From Paenibacillus sp. FSL R7-0204 (GTDB lineage: Bacteria; Bacillota; Bacilli; Paenibacillales; Paenibacillaceae): a stretch of 64,000 nucleotides of DNA. A model generated the notes under the pieces. The model was given only the letters and a program-made list of their open reading frames with translations, was not told the origin of the DNA and searched no databases. The position numbers and the translations under genes are program-made. The stretch is from contig NZ_JBBOCA010000001.1 of NCBI RefSeq assembly GCF_038002225.1, forward strand, positions 5,642,001 through 5,706,000, in the 5' to 3' direction. Positions 7,884 to 16,187 of the stretch are shown here, in pieces (position 1 is the first letter of the stretch; every line of letters starts with the position of its first letter).

Positions 7884-9566
7884 TCAAAGTAAATCTTCTA
7901 AATCATTTTGCATTTGAACTAAACTTTTCTGATTATCACTAATGATTTCTTTATTTTTTGAATCATTGGCCTTATCTCCAGCAAATATCTTAATAAGCGA
8001 TTGTTGCATTATGTCCTTCGCTAATGCGTGATTCTCTGAAATTTCGCTCATAACATTTTCTTTACATGCTGCTACATGGCTTTCAGCTGCAAATAGTTGT
8101 ACCTGCTGAAGATTCATAAGCTTATTTTTCTTATTAATAATTTGCTGATCAATCTCTTCTTTTGCCTTTCTGGAGATAAATTTATCGATAAGATTTAATA
8201 CTATTGCGCCTACTAATCCAGATACTAAGCTTGATAAAAACAATCCAATCATATTCGCAAGAGTGCCAATCAGCGGAATCTCAATTTGCATTCCAGGAAC
8301 TGTAGTAAATAAGAATTTTTCAAAAACCTCTCCAAAGAAAATCGCACTACCACCAACTAATCCAACTGTTATTATTTTTCCAACTTGTGCTACCTTTACG
8401 GACAAAGGTTTTTCCTTATTTTTCTTATCTCGAAGAAAATTAAAGGCTTCAACAACAGACGATATCCCTTGCTTAATAAAACTTGATAATTTCTTGAATA
8501 GACTTACTATAGGTCCGAAAATTTCAGATACTATTGTGCCGATTAAAGTTGATGCTCCCGTCTGAAGAACACTGTATATTTTGGAGAAGAATGATCTTAT
8601 GGATTCTTTCATATTAGATAAGAATCCATTAAGCGACTTAGATTTTTCCTTAAAAAAACGGACTAAACCATTCATGATTTCTTTCAACAGTGTAAAAAGC
8701 GCTGAGATAGCCATTGTCTTCAAGGCATCTTTTCCAGCTTTTTTCCCCACTTCTTTAGCGGCATCCAATCGAATATCTTTATTAATTGCTTTTCTTGCTC
8801 CGTTATCAGCTTTCATCATAAGATCGTCATCAGCAGCAAGTTTATTTTTCATGCGTTTGTTATTTTCTTCTTTTTGCCAATGTTTATCAGCATCGGACAT
8901 ATTTGATTCATCAATCTTTTTATTTGCCTTTTCGTTTTGTTCAACCAGAGATTTTTCCCTAGTCTCACGGGTTTCTGTATACTCTTTGTTACTCTTGGCA
9001 CCTTTACTTTTATTTAAAGATTCGTTTGTCGGCTTTAGGTTTTCCTCTTTGTTGGCAAGGCTAGCTACATCTAAATTTGCTTGCTTCCTTCTTTGATTAT
9101 CGAATAGCTCTTTTCTTGATACGACATGATCTAAATTAGCCTTTTCTCCAAGTTTCAAGTCTTTTCCTGTGTATTCATCCTTCAAATTTCCAGCTTGTTG
9201 ATGCTCCTTCATTGCCTTATTGGCATCTTTGTATCGTTTATCTTGCATAACGGAATTGGCAATATCCTTATACTCTTCAGGATGCTCTCTATCATATTTT
9301 TGAATTAATGTTTCATTAGTCATGTCGAGACCAATTTGATTCCCGAACTGTTTCCAGACCTCATCTAAGACTATTTTCCCTAATGAATCAGGATCTGATA
9401 TGTTATCTCTATCCCTTTCCAGTAGCTCTAAATCAGAAAAGCTATCTTCCAACTGTTTTGATAAGAAACCTCCCACTTCTTCAAAATCAAAGTCAGTTTC
9501 ATTATTATCGAGTTCAATATTTAGAACTTCATTCTTGTTAGACACGGATTCAAACAGTCCTTCCAA
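7884..9566 (-). CDS. HNH-motif protein with hydrophobic membrane-associated C-terminal region (candidate effector)
   Basis: The frame opens at a TTG (9566) without a good ribosome site; a GTG at 9545 preceded by GGAAGGA is an alternative start. Counting from the TTG (560 residues), a charged N-terminus precedes an HNH-like block: YTGKDL (132-137), LDHVVSRKEL (145-154), NLKPTNESLNKSKG (176-189). Such D-H plus N-x-N patterns bind metal and cut DNA in HNH nucleases. A lysine-rich linker (190-270) follows, then several hydrophobic or amphipathic stretches (about 282-305, 335-357, 397-420, 430-463) and a coiled-coil tail. It heads the three-gene operon with the tail-anchored rod and the AAA+ ATPase. 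A membrane-linked nuclease or pore effector is my inference; no named family is recognised. Confidence 0.65.
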   Translation of the reverse strand: MEGLFESVSNKNEVLNIELDNNETDFDFEEVGGFLSKQLEDSFSDLELLERDRDNISDPDSLGKIVLDEVWKQFGNQIGLDMTNETLIQKYDREHPEEYKDIANSVMQDKRYKDANKAMKEHQQAGNLKDEYTGKDLKLGEKANLDHVVSRKELFDNQRRKQANLDVASLANKEENLKPTNESLNKSKGAKSNKEYTETRETREKSLVEQNEKANKKIDESNMSDADKHWQKEENNKRMKNKLAADDDLMMKADNGARKAINKDIRLDAAKEVGKKAGKDALKTMAISALFTLLKEIMNGLVRFFKEKSKSLNGFLSNMKESIRSFFSKIYSVLQTGASTLIGTIVSEIFGPIVSLFKKLSSFIKQGISSVVEAFNFLRDKKNKEKPLSVKVAQVGKIITVGLVGGSAIFFGEVFEKFLFTTVPGMQIEIPLIGTLANMIGLFLSSLVSGLVGAIVLNLIDKFISRKAKEEIDQQIINKKNKLMNLQQVQLFAAESHVAACKENVMSEISENHALAKDIMQQSLIKIFAGDKANDSKNKEIISDNQKSLVQMQNDLEDLL

Positions 9567-9772
9567 ATAAATTTTTATAATTATACTGCTTCATACCTGG
9601 AGTTAACTCAAATTCACCTATGTATTTCGTTATCGTTTCTCCCCAAACATACGAAGCTTGCTTGATTAGAGAAGTATTCGGGTTAATATAAACGTTCCGC
9701 TCAGCCATTTTGGCCAGATCGGATAGAATGTTCCAATGGTTCGACAAAAAAGTTTAAATTGCTATTACTCAT
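9550..9772 (-). pseudogene. Frameshifted fragment resembling the N-terminus of a DUF4145/HsdR-like protein
   Basis: A very good start (GAGGTG, six bases, ATG at 9772) opens a frame reading MSNSNLNF that leaves the track at a run of six T (plus-strand A at 9746-9751). Dropping one T joins it to a second frame ending at 9550, giving about 73 residues with WNILSDLAKMAERNVYINP and NTSLIKQASYVWGE. That resembles the N-terminal module found in DUF4145-containing or HsdR-like restriction helicases, but nothing of the helicase follows. It is either a decayed gene, a homopolymer sequencing error, or a small gene using frameshifting. Its stop lies within the first codons of the HNH-motif gene. Confidence 0.45.
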
Positions 9773-9884
9773 ACCATTCACCTCTGGATGATTTATTCTT
9801 AAAATGTAAAATGATGCATAGGTAAATATTCCTAAGTCCATAATAACATGTCTCAATACAAGGAGAGTATAAAAAAATGAGGAC

Positions 9885-10940
9885 TCAAGTTGAGTCCCCA
9901 TAATTGATCTCATCAATACGTCTAAGCCAGGCATCGAAATAACTTCTGCTGAGGTTCTCCACCCAATGATTACATAATAGATAAGCATAGCCATGGATCG
10001 AATACGGATCAGCGTAGAATCTTGGACGTCCGTTTATATTCCGCTGTTCGGTCAAGGAACAGGTTGGGTCGACCTTCTTCAATATGGGGTACGTGATGTT
10101 GAAGGTTCTTTTGGCATAGTCTAACCGCTGCAACCGCTCAATTTCTTGCACAGTTAATACATCATTTGCAATCAAGCGTTCAAAACTGGATTTAACAAAA
10201 GCACCAATCTTTATTTCCTCAGATCCTTTAAAATCGGCTGGCATTTTCTTAATCTTAAACTTGCTTATCGACTGCCCTATACTCTGCTTATCCTCCGCGA
10301 ATAGATTATACATTTGTATACTTCGCATAAACAGCTCCGAAGTATCAGACACAGAATTGGATAAGGCTGTAACCACATTGAAGATTTTCTCCTTGAAGTC
10401 TTCATTGCACAGAAGCTCAAAACGAAAATCTAAACCTTTTGCATGGAACAGCTCCTGGAGTTCGGCTATGTAGAGTTGCAGCGGTTCACGAATTGCACCA
10501 TATATTCTTGGAGCAGCAAAAATAATATTTCCAGCATTCAAATTGAAATACCCATGAATCGCCATAGCAGTGCGAATCATTTTCTTCAGTACTCTGGAAA
10601 TTGTTTCTTCCTTTGAGCCGTAATTCAAGCCATACTCATGAAAAGCTACATCTATTCCGTATATACTCTCAACACCATTTAGTCCTCCAACTTCCATACC
10701 CAAAGCATCAATCTCCGCCTGTTGGAGTAGTTGGGAGAATGAACTGTTTTGCTTAAACAAATCAAGGCTGTATTTCTGTTTAAAATATTGATCTGAATCT
10801 TTCATCATACTTTCGACGACAGCTTCGTTATGAATTTCCCACGACTTCACTGATGGCTTCCAGTTCAACTGAACAAGCTGACAATTCTTTGCATGTCTCA
10901 GCCATGAGAGTATCAAGGATTCTCCGATTTCTATTTTCAA
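9885..10940 (-). CDS. Protein of unknown function, third gene of the GIY-YIG/DUF6884 operon
   Basis: The 351-residue protein begins at a TTG (10940) with GAGGTG eight bases upstream; that site overlaps the end of the preceding gene, whose stop is five bases away. No membrane segment or signal peptide is visible. Conserved-looking stretches are YGIDVAFHEYGLNYGSKEET, IRTAMAIHGYFNLN and GNIIFAAPRIYGAI. I cannot assign a fold. Its tight coupling to a nuclease gene and a DUF6884-like gene suggests a shared function; I recall similar proteins beside DUF6884 genes but cannot verify it here. Confidence 0.7.
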   Translation of the reverse strand: MKIEIGESLILSWLRHAKNCQLVQLNWKPSVKSWEIHNEAVVESMMKDSDQYFKQKYSLDLFKQNSSFSQLLQQAEIDALGMEVGGLNGVESIYGIDVAFHEYGLNYGSKEETISRVLKKMIRTAMAIHGYFNLNAGNIIFAAPRIYGAIREPLQLYIAELQELFHAKGLDFRFELLCNEDFKEKIFNVVTALSNSVSDTSELFMRSIQMYNLFAEDKQSIGQSISKFKIKKMPADFKGSEEIKIGAFVKSSFERLIANDVLTVQEIERLQRLDYAKRTFNITYPILKKVDPTCSLTEQRNINGRPRFYADPYSIHGYAYLLCNHWVENLSRSYFDAWLRRIDEINYGDST

Positions 10941-10945
10941 CAGAG

Positions 10946-11746
10946 CTACACCTCATCACCTATTTTTCTGAATGCAGTCTTCTCTCCAAGCGTGACTGAA
11001 TCCACTTCCCAACCAGCGTGCAGCCATGACTTAGCTTGTGCATTCGTCAACGCATTAGCCCACCACGGACGATATTTACTCGCAGATGCAGGCAGTGCGA
11101 AACCTAGTACCGCTTCGATTTGGTCTATAGTCATAATCACTTGCTTGCCTTCAGTACTCAGTAAATATCGATAGAGTGAAACATATTTCCCAACGGTATT
11201 CTCCGAAAGATTCTTCGGCTGATCTCTATTCTTTTTTAATGTGCGCTGTACAATTACTTCAGACGGTGACTCCAGCGAATCTCCAGATATCGCCTCCTGT
11301 CCTTCCAATGCTCGGGTCAACCTTTGCAGCATATAGCCAATCCCCGTACAATCACCTAGAGGAAAAAACAATTCCTGTCGTTGATTAAATACAGCCTTAG
11401 CTCGATCCGTATAATGCTTACCGCCCAGCACTGTAATCTCCTTATAATTGAATAATCCCTTGCTTTCAGCCTGCTCTTTCAATTGAGCGATATGAATAGT
11501 CTCACTGGAAGGCTTAATGAAAGACACGTTATAGTCCTCTGGAATGACATCCTCAGGAAATAGAAAACCATATTTTGCAGACAGAATTACCCAATGATCG
11601 AAAAAGGTTTTAGCATACCTTTGACAGGCCACCGCAAAAACACCAGTATAAACGTTCTGCGCTTCTACAGGTCCAATTGAATGCTGTTTATCCCAAATCT
11701 TCGCGGCACCGCAGGGAATAATACAAAGCGATTTATCTCGATTCAC
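10946..11746 (-). CDS. DUF6884-like protein
   Basis: The 266-residue protein starts with KSLCIIPCGAAKIWDKQ, followed by NVYTGVFAVACQRYAK and WVILSAKYGFLFPEDVIP. This C-G-x-x-K and S-A-K-Y-G pattern is shared by DUF6884 and YaaA-like proteins, some of which sit near DNA-modification or queuosine-type TGT genes. The C-terminal third (about 165-266) is a separate charged domain. It overlaps the upstream GIY-YIG gene by 14 bases. The enzymatic activity is not known to me; a nucleic-acid-linked role is inferred from the neighbour. Confidence 0.65.
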   Translation of the reverse strand: MNRDKSLCIIPCGAAKIWDKQHSIGPVEAQNVYTGVFAVACQRYAKTFFDHWVILSAKYGFLFPEDVIPEDYNVSFIKPSSETIHIAQLKEQAESKGLFNYKEITVLGGKHYTDRAKAVFNQRQELFFPLGDCTGIGYMLQRLTRALEGQEAISGDSLESPSEVIVQRTLKKNRDQPKNLSENTVGKYVSLYRYLLSTEGKQVIMTIDQIEAVLGFALPASASKYRPWWANALTNAQAKSWLHAGWEVDSVTLGEKTAFRKIGDEV

Positions 11747-12374
11747 TGGCTAGCACCTCGATTCTGTCAAAATCTTGGTTATTCAATGGTTCTTTATACA
11801 ACTCGTTCACTTGCCAAAGTCCACTTCTTCTTATTTTTTCATGGGGTGATGACATCCCAAGCCATTGATCAGAAGGAGCGCACTCATCACATAATGATAG
11901 CGTAGATATGAGCCTGGATTTCAAAGATAAGCACTCTGGTTTATCTTCTATAGCCAACACACAGAATGAGAAATGCTTCTGAATATAATCACTGACTCTG
12001 CTCTCGATATTTGAATGATATGCTGGATCTACCAGATGACCATTATTAAGTTTAGCTTCCCGAGTTGTAAAATCGAGTTCCCATACACTTGCATATGGAT
12101 CTTTGTCTCGGTTCAGCAGGCACCTACCTATGCTCTTGCGAAATATACTTCTATCCTTATTCTCCTGAATAAAATGCTGCTTCAAACGCGACCTAAGTTG
12201 ATTAGTGCCTGTGTGGGTACCAACTCGAACGATCCGATCTGCATCATGTCGGTGCTCTCCAGTTTCAAAGAGCAAATATACTCCATTTTTGAGGATCATT
12301 TTGTCCTCGAAGGGAAAATGATGCCGAGTCATTTTTTTGACGATCTCATGTAAATCATAACAGTGTTGGCTCAT
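11733..12374 (-). CDS. GIY-YIG nuclease family protein
   Basis: The 213-residue protein has the GIY-YIG core near its N-terminus: GVYLLFE (31-37) as the first motif, RIVRVGTHTG (47-56) as the second, then LRSRLKQHF (60-68) with the usual arginine. Such folds cut DNA with one metal ion in homing, repair and restriction enzymes. An AAAGGGGG site precedes the ATG. The C-terminal half is unassigned and contains CDECAPS and WLGMSSPHEKIR. It is the first gene of a minus-strand operon with the DUF6884-like gene and the unknown 351-residue protein, which together may form a restriction-type system. Confidence 0.75.
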   Translation of the reverse strand: MSQHCYDLHEIVKKMTRHHFPFEDKMILKNGVYLLFETGEHRHDADRIVRVGTHTGTNQLRSRLKQHFIQENKDRSIFRKSIGRCLLNRDKDPYASVWELDFTTREAKLNNGHLVDPAYHSNIESRVSDYIQKHFSFCVLAIEDKPECLSLKSRLISTLSLCDECAPSDQWLGMSSPHEKIRRSGLWQVNELYKEPLNNQDFDRIEVLASESR

Positions 12375-12415
12375 ACAAATAGGCCCCCTTTAGATCTAGA
12401 AAATTAGACATTCAA

Positions 12416-12440
12416 GTGTTAATAAATGTAATCTTAACAC
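12416..12440. promoter_or_regulatory. Inverted repeat between GIY-YIG operon and TA operon
   Basis: GTGTTAA (12416-12422) and TTAACAC (12434-12440) form a perfect 7-bp inverted repeat with an 11-bp spacer in the divergent promoter region. A TATAAT-like box lies downstream near 12464. The position fits autoregulation by the antitoxin, as is usual for type II modules; this is inference. Confidence 0.4.
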
Positions 12441-12492
12441 AATAAGATTGCTATTGGTTTATGATATAATGAGCGAAAGGAAGGTGAGCACA

Positions 12493-12795
12493 ATGTCCAT
12501 TTCCAAGGAACAATTGGAACAAAGTTTTCAGGGGAAATCTTACGTAGACCTTAAAGATTTGGTCCAACTGATCGAAGAAAACTTTGGATTCAACGTTACG
12601 TTGCAAAGAAAAGATGAACAGCCTACATTTACAGATGAACAAAAGAAGCGAATGACTACAGTAATTTTTAAAGATGAAGATGTTCTTTCCCAACTTCGTA
12701 AGTCCAAAAATGACCGTGACAATGGAATTTCCACATACAGTGACAGTGAAAATGAGTTTGCACAATTACTGAAAGAGGAACAGAATGAGATCTGA
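12493..12795 (+). CDS. Putative type II antitoxin
   Basis: ATG 12493 follows a GGAAGGTGA site; an upstream in-frame ATG at 12448 lacks one. The 100-residue protein (MSISKEQLEQSFQGKSYVDL) is small, acidic and probably helical at its C-terminus. It overlaps the next gene by 11 bases, as antitoxin and toxin genes often do. No DNA-binding family is obvious to me. The role is assigned from size, order and the RelE/ParE-like neighbour. Confidence 0.6.
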   Translation: MSISKEQLEQSFQGKSYVDLKDLVQLIEENFGFNVTLQRKDEQPTFTDEQKKRMTTVIFKDEDVLSQLRKSKNDRDNGISTYSDSENEFAQLLKEEQNEI

Positions 12796-13108
12796 CCATT
12801 ACAAGGTTCTTTGGACCACTTATGCTCGGGTAGCCCTTGCCAGAATGAAGGAATTCAAAGTAGATTCCATGAATGTCTTCAGACGTTCTAAAGCTATATT
12901 AGCCGATGAGCCGAAATACAAAGCTGATGGAGTTTCTGACTTCCCGGGGTTTGAGTTTAATGGCTACTACTGGGTGCTAATTGGCAATGTGATCATTATT
13001 TACAGGATTGACGAGGATCTTCGTGAAGTGTATGTCGATGCTTGTTACTTTGCTAATACTGGACTGTCTCATTATGTATTTTGGGGTATTGATCCAGATG
13101 AAGAATAG
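12785..13108 (+). CDS. Putative RelE/ParE-like toxin
   Basis: The 107-residue protein reads HYKVLWTTYARVALARMKEF at the start and VLIGNVIIIYRIDEDLREVY in the core. This helix-then-beta-sheet pattern with a YRIDED strand resembles RelE/ParE-superfamily toxins, which cut mRNA on the ribosome or poison gyrase. It overlaps the antitoxin gene by 11 bases and is followed at once by a terminator. The active residues cannot be fixed by eye, so the target is open. Confidence 0.6.
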   Translation: MRSDHYKVLWTTYARVALARMKEFKVDSMNVFRRSKAILADEPKYKADGVSDFPGFEFNGYYWVLIGNVIIIYRIDEDLREVYVDACYFANTGLSHYVFWGIDPDEE

Positions 13109-13149
13109 CCTACCCCTTAGCGTATTCGCTGTGGTTAGGCTATTTTTTT
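13104..13149 (+). terminator. Terminator of the TA operon
   Basis: AATAGCCTA pairs with TTAGGCTATT around an internal loop, followed by seven T. The hairpin overlaps the toxin stop codon and marks the right edge of the AT-rich island. Confidence 0.8.
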
Positions 13150-13260
13150 GTACAATAACTCTTCTATTCCCTCATGCAGCGCGCATGCCCATCATACTCC
13201 CACCCCTCCCCCCATATACATAGGAAGAACGGTTCACAAGCTGGAAGGAGAGATGGATGC

Positions 13261-14658
13261 ATGCCCGGTGATGATGAGATTAAAGCGCTGGAGCGGTCGA
13301 TTGCCGAGATCACGGAGATTGCTTCCGGGTTTGGGCTCGATTTTTATCCGATGCGTTATGAGATATGTCCTGCGGATATCATTTATACTTTTGGTGCCTA
13401 CGGGATGCCCACCCGGTTCGGACACTGGAGCTTCGGCAAGACGTTTCACAAGATGAAGTCACAATACGATTTCGGCCTGAGCAAAATTTATGAGCTAGTC
13501 ATTAACTCTAACCCGTGCTACGCCTTCCTGCTGGACGGCAACTCCCTGGTGCAGAATAAGCTGATTGTTGCGCATGTGCTGGCGCACTGCGATTTTTTCA
13601 AGAATAATATGCGCTTCTCCATGTCCAACCGGGATATGGTCGAGAGCATGGCGGCCACGGCCGACCGCATCAATGATTATTCCGTCACTTATGGTACTGA
13701 CACCGTAGAGAGCTTCATCGATTCCGTACTGGCGATCCAGGAGCATATCGATCCCAGCCTGATCCAGCCCCGAAAGCTGGGCAAGACTCATCTGCTCGAA
13801 GCCAAAATGAAAGAGCGCAAGGACGCCCCTCCAGGCAATTCATCACCGCCTAGTGCCTACAGTCAGCTGTGGGATTTGGAGAAAAAGGAAACTGAGGACC
13901 CTGCGCCGGAGACCGCCGGTAAGCGCACCTTCCCCCCGGAGCCGGAAAAGGATATCGTCTGGTTCATCCAGCAATACTCTACCGCTCTGGAGGACTGGCA
14001 GCGCGACATCATGACGATGCTGCATGACGAGATGCTCTATTTCTGGCCGCAGATGGAGACCAAGATCATGAACGAAGGCTGGGCCTCCTACTGGCATCAG
14101 CGGATTATGCGCGAGCTGGACCTGACTGCCGAAGAGACTGTCGAATACGCCAAGCTGAATTCATCGGTGGTGCAGCCCTCCCGCCAGAGCCTGAATCCTT
14201 ACTACCTGGGGCTGAAGATTTTCGAGGATATCGAACGCCGCTGGGACCGGGACAAAATGTTCGAGGTGCGCGAGCTGGATTCCGACCTCTCCTTCATCCG
14301 CAGCTATCTGTCGAAAGAACTGGTGAATGACCTCGACCTCTATGTTTTCGAGAAAAAAGGCCCGGAATGGAAAATCACCGATAAAGCCTGGGAGAATGTA
14401 CGCGACCAGCTGGTGCTGGCCCGGGTCAACGGTGGCTCCCCGTACCTCGTCGTCCATGATGCCGATTATGAGCGGAACGGCGAACTCTTGATTGCCCACC
14501 GCTATGAGAGCATCGAGCTGGATCTGAAATATCTGGAGCGCACGCTCCCGCATATCTACGCCCTCTGGGGCCGGACCGTGCATCTGCAGACTGTTGTCGA
14601 AGACAAAAAAGCCCTTTTTACCTATGACGGTAAGAAGGTGCAGCGGAAGTTTATGTAG
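13261..14658 (+). CDS. spoVR: Stage V sporulation protein R
   Basis: The 465-residue protein starts at ATG 13261 after GGAAGGAG; an in-frame upstream extension to 13174 gives a poor, proline-rich leader. Diagnostic SpoVR stretches are [36 protein letters not shown] and [16 protein letters not shown], then [20 protein letters not shown]. Length fits the family. SpoVR takes part in spore cortex formation in Bacillus, and its biochemical activity is not settled. The gene stands alone, GC-rich compared with the island on its left; prkA, a frequent companion of spoVR, is 9 kb downstream. Confidence 0.95.
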   Translation: MPGDDEIKALERSIAEITEIASGFGLDFYPMRYEICPADIIYTFGAYGMPTRFGHWSFGKTFHKMKSQYDFGLSKIYELVINSNPCYAFLLDGNSLVQNKLIVAHVLAHCDFFKNNMRFSMSNRDMVESMAATADRINDYSVTYGTDTVESFIDSVLAIQEHIDPSLIQPRKLGKTHLLEAKMKERKDAPPGNSSPPSAYSQLWDLEKKETEDPAPETAGKRTFPPEPEKDIVWFIQQYSTALEDWQRDIMTMLHDEMLYFWPQMETKIMNEGWASYWHQRIMRELDLTAEETVEYAKLNSSVVQPSRQSLNPYYLGLKIFEDIERRWDRDKMFEVRELDSDLSFIRSYLSKELVNDLDLYVFEKKGPEWKITDKAWENVRDQLVLARVNGGSPYLVVHDADYERNGELLIAHRYESIELDLKYLERTLPHIYALWGRTVHLQTVVEDKKALFTYDGKKVQRKFM

Positions 14659-14681
14659 GTAATATGTATATGCTCGTCTAA

Positions 14682-14724
14682 TAGGCCGCAGGCGGATTGC
14701 GAAATGCAATTCAACTGCGGCTTA
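14682..14724 (+). terminator. Hairpin after spoVR
   Basis: TAGGCCGCAG pairs with CTGCGGCTTA around a 23-base loop that itself holds a small inverted repeat. The T tract is weak, so it may be a modest or bidirectional terminator. Confidence 0.45.
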
Positions 14725-14765
14725 TTTGAAAATATAAGACGGCGAATCCGTTTCTACTTGTAGTA

Positions 14766-15095
14766 TTAGACTTCCAAGTCAAACAGCTTGCCAAGCGGTA
14801 TCTGAAAATCTCTAAACACATTCGACCGCACGCTATCCTGCTCTGAATATAAGTCCCTCACCTGATATACGCCATCCTGCAGCGCATACACATGAACCGT
14901 GCGGTTGCCGGGATCGACAATCCAGTATTCCTGGACGCCATACTTCTGGTACAGATTGAACTTCTCATTGAAGTCCTTGAGGGCTGTTGACGGGGATAAC
15001 ACTTCGATAATCAGATTAGGTGCGCCGTGGCAGCCGTTCTTGGAAATCTGATTCTTCGAACAGACTACAGACAGGGTGGAGTGTAACTGAATTAA
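14766..15095 (-). pseudogene. Uma2-family (DUF820) nuclease-like gene, 5' end lost
   Basis: The readable frame contains CHGAPNLIIEVLSPSTALKD, FNLYQKYGVQEYWIVDP and FQIPLGKLFDL, which is the C-terminal half of Uma2/DUF820 proteins (PD-(D/E)XK fold, D..E-x-L pattern). Going upstream, the frame continues to about 15075 and then loses family similarity at the 28-bp direct repeat (15096-15123). A stop lies just beyond. The N-terminal half is absent, so the gene is broken. A GTG-started 78-residue remnant could still be translated. Confidence 0.65.
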
Positions 15096-15123
15096 AACAT
15101 GAATGGCTGCGAATACTCAGTGC
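15096..15123. repeat. 28-bp direct repeat, left copy
   Basis: AACATGAATGGCTGCGAATA plus CTCAGTGC; the same 28 bases with two changes occur at 15996-16023, exactly 900 bp away. The two copies flank the MBL-fold gene and its promoter, and the left copy sits at the break of the Uma2 gene. Confidence 0.7.
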
Positions 15124-15196
15124 CCCCGTATCTTTTGATAGCTCCTATTCGTTTATATGTTGAAAGAGTACTAATTCATATAATAGGAGAGAAGAA

Positions 15197-15952
15197 ATGA
15201 TGAAAATTTCGAATGGAGTAGAAATGCTGGAATTGCAGGTTGAAGTATTCAGCAGTCGTCAAGAATTGAATCCTACCCTGATTTGGGACGATGAAGCTGC
15301 TATTTTAATTGATGCCGGCACACCCGGGCAATTCGAGCAAATACGTGCAGCCATGAACGAGTGTGGAGTCTCTATGGATAAGTTGAAAGCAATCATTTTA
15401 ACTCATCAAGATATTGACCACATCGGCAGTCTTCCTGAAATCCTGCAGGAATCTGATGGAGATATTAAAGTATACGCTCATGAGCTGGATAAACCATATA
15501 TTGAAGGCCAATTGCCCCTTATGAAAGTGAATCTCGATAGTATGGCTTGGCAATTAGAATCCCTTCCGGAAGACGAACGTTTGAAAGTAGTAGCCTACTT
15601 GTTAGAGAACTCTCCTAAGGCCAAAGTTGACAGAACCTTAGCTGACAGACAAGAGCTTCCGTATTGCGGGGGAATTCAAGTGATCTTTACACCTGGGCAT
15701 ACGCCTGGACATATTAGTCTTTATTTGAAACAAAGCAAAACCCTTGTTGTTGGTGATGCAATGTTCAGTGTGGAAGGCATCTTGAGGGGACCCCACCCGC
15801 ATTCCACACCGGATATGAACACAGCTTTCCGTTCCCTAGAAAAATATTTAGACTTCGACATTACATCGATTATTTGTTATCACGGAGGATTATGTAAGGG
15901 TAACGTTAATGACCAGCTCGAAGAGCTTGTCAGAGATTATTGGAACTTATGA
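15197..15952 (+). CDS. MBL-fold metallo-hydrolase
   Basis: The 251-residue protein has metallo-beta-lactamase fold motifs: THQDIDHIG (69-77, metal ligands His70, Asp74, His75), FTPGHTPGH (164-172), GDAMF with Asp187, and YHGG near the C-terminus. The first motif has Q where the usual H-x-H has its second residue range, as in a known subgroup (THQDxDH). Family members are hydrolases of many substrates; none can be picked here. AGGAGAG precedes the ATG and a TATAAT box lies at about 15178. The gene is AT-richer than spoVR and is framed by 28-bp direct repeats, suggesting transfer as a cassette. Confidence 0.85.
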   Translation: MMKISNGVEMLELQVEVFSSRQELNPTLIWDDEAAILIDAGTPGQFEQIRAAMNECGVSMDKLKAIILTHQDIDHIGSLPEILQESDGDIKVYAHELDKPYIEGQLPLMKVNLDSMAWQLESLPEDERLKVVAYLLENSPKAKVDRTLADRQELPYCGGIQVIFTPGHTPGHISLYLKQSKTLVVGDAMFSVEGILRGPHPHSTPDMNTAFRSLEKYLDFDITSIICYHGGLCKGNVNDQLEELVRDYWNL

Positions 15953-15995
15953 AGAGCTTTTAGCTAAGCATACGATGTATAAACCTTCTTTGCTT

Positions 15996-16023
15996 AACAT
16001 GAATGGCTGCGAATTCTCAGCGC
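15996..16023. repeat. 28-bp direct repeat, right copy
   Basis: Second copy of the element described at 15096-15123, differing at two positions. Weak similarity continues for some bases beyond (CTCCTA near 16037), so the original repeat may have been longer. Confidence 0.7.
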
Positions 16024-16187
16024 ACACTTGTCCCCTCTCCTAACGGCTTCTATCACTTAAATATAAATTATCCCAAATTTGTTTTAATAGCATCAGAATT
16101 GGTTATATATCTCCTGTGATTTATAATGGGTAATTCTGGATGGCCCATGATTACCCTCATACAGAAACCAGACGGGAGAGGACGTAA

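Larger units (their letters stand above)
4262..13149. other. AT-rich accessory (defence-like) island
   Basis: From about 4.26 kb to 13.15 kb the composition becomes visibly AT-rich and the genes change from metabolism to nucleases, an AAA+ ATPase, membrane-bound coiled coils and a toxin-antitoxin pair. The left edge falls inside a truncated protease gene; the right edge is the terminator of the toxin gene in front of spoVR. No integrase, transposase, tRNA gene or clear att repeat is visible, so its mobility is unproven and the exact ends are approximate. Confidence 0.55.

Noticed and set aside
9701..9994. 97-aa minus-strand frame with a hydrophobic start
   Set aside because: Most of it overlaps the end of the 351-aa gene in another frame; only its last part (from ATG 9772) has a real ribosome site, treated as the frameshifted fragment.
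4262..13149. Search for an integrase, transposase or att repeat at the island ends
   Set aside because: None was found by eye; the island is therefore not called a mobile element.
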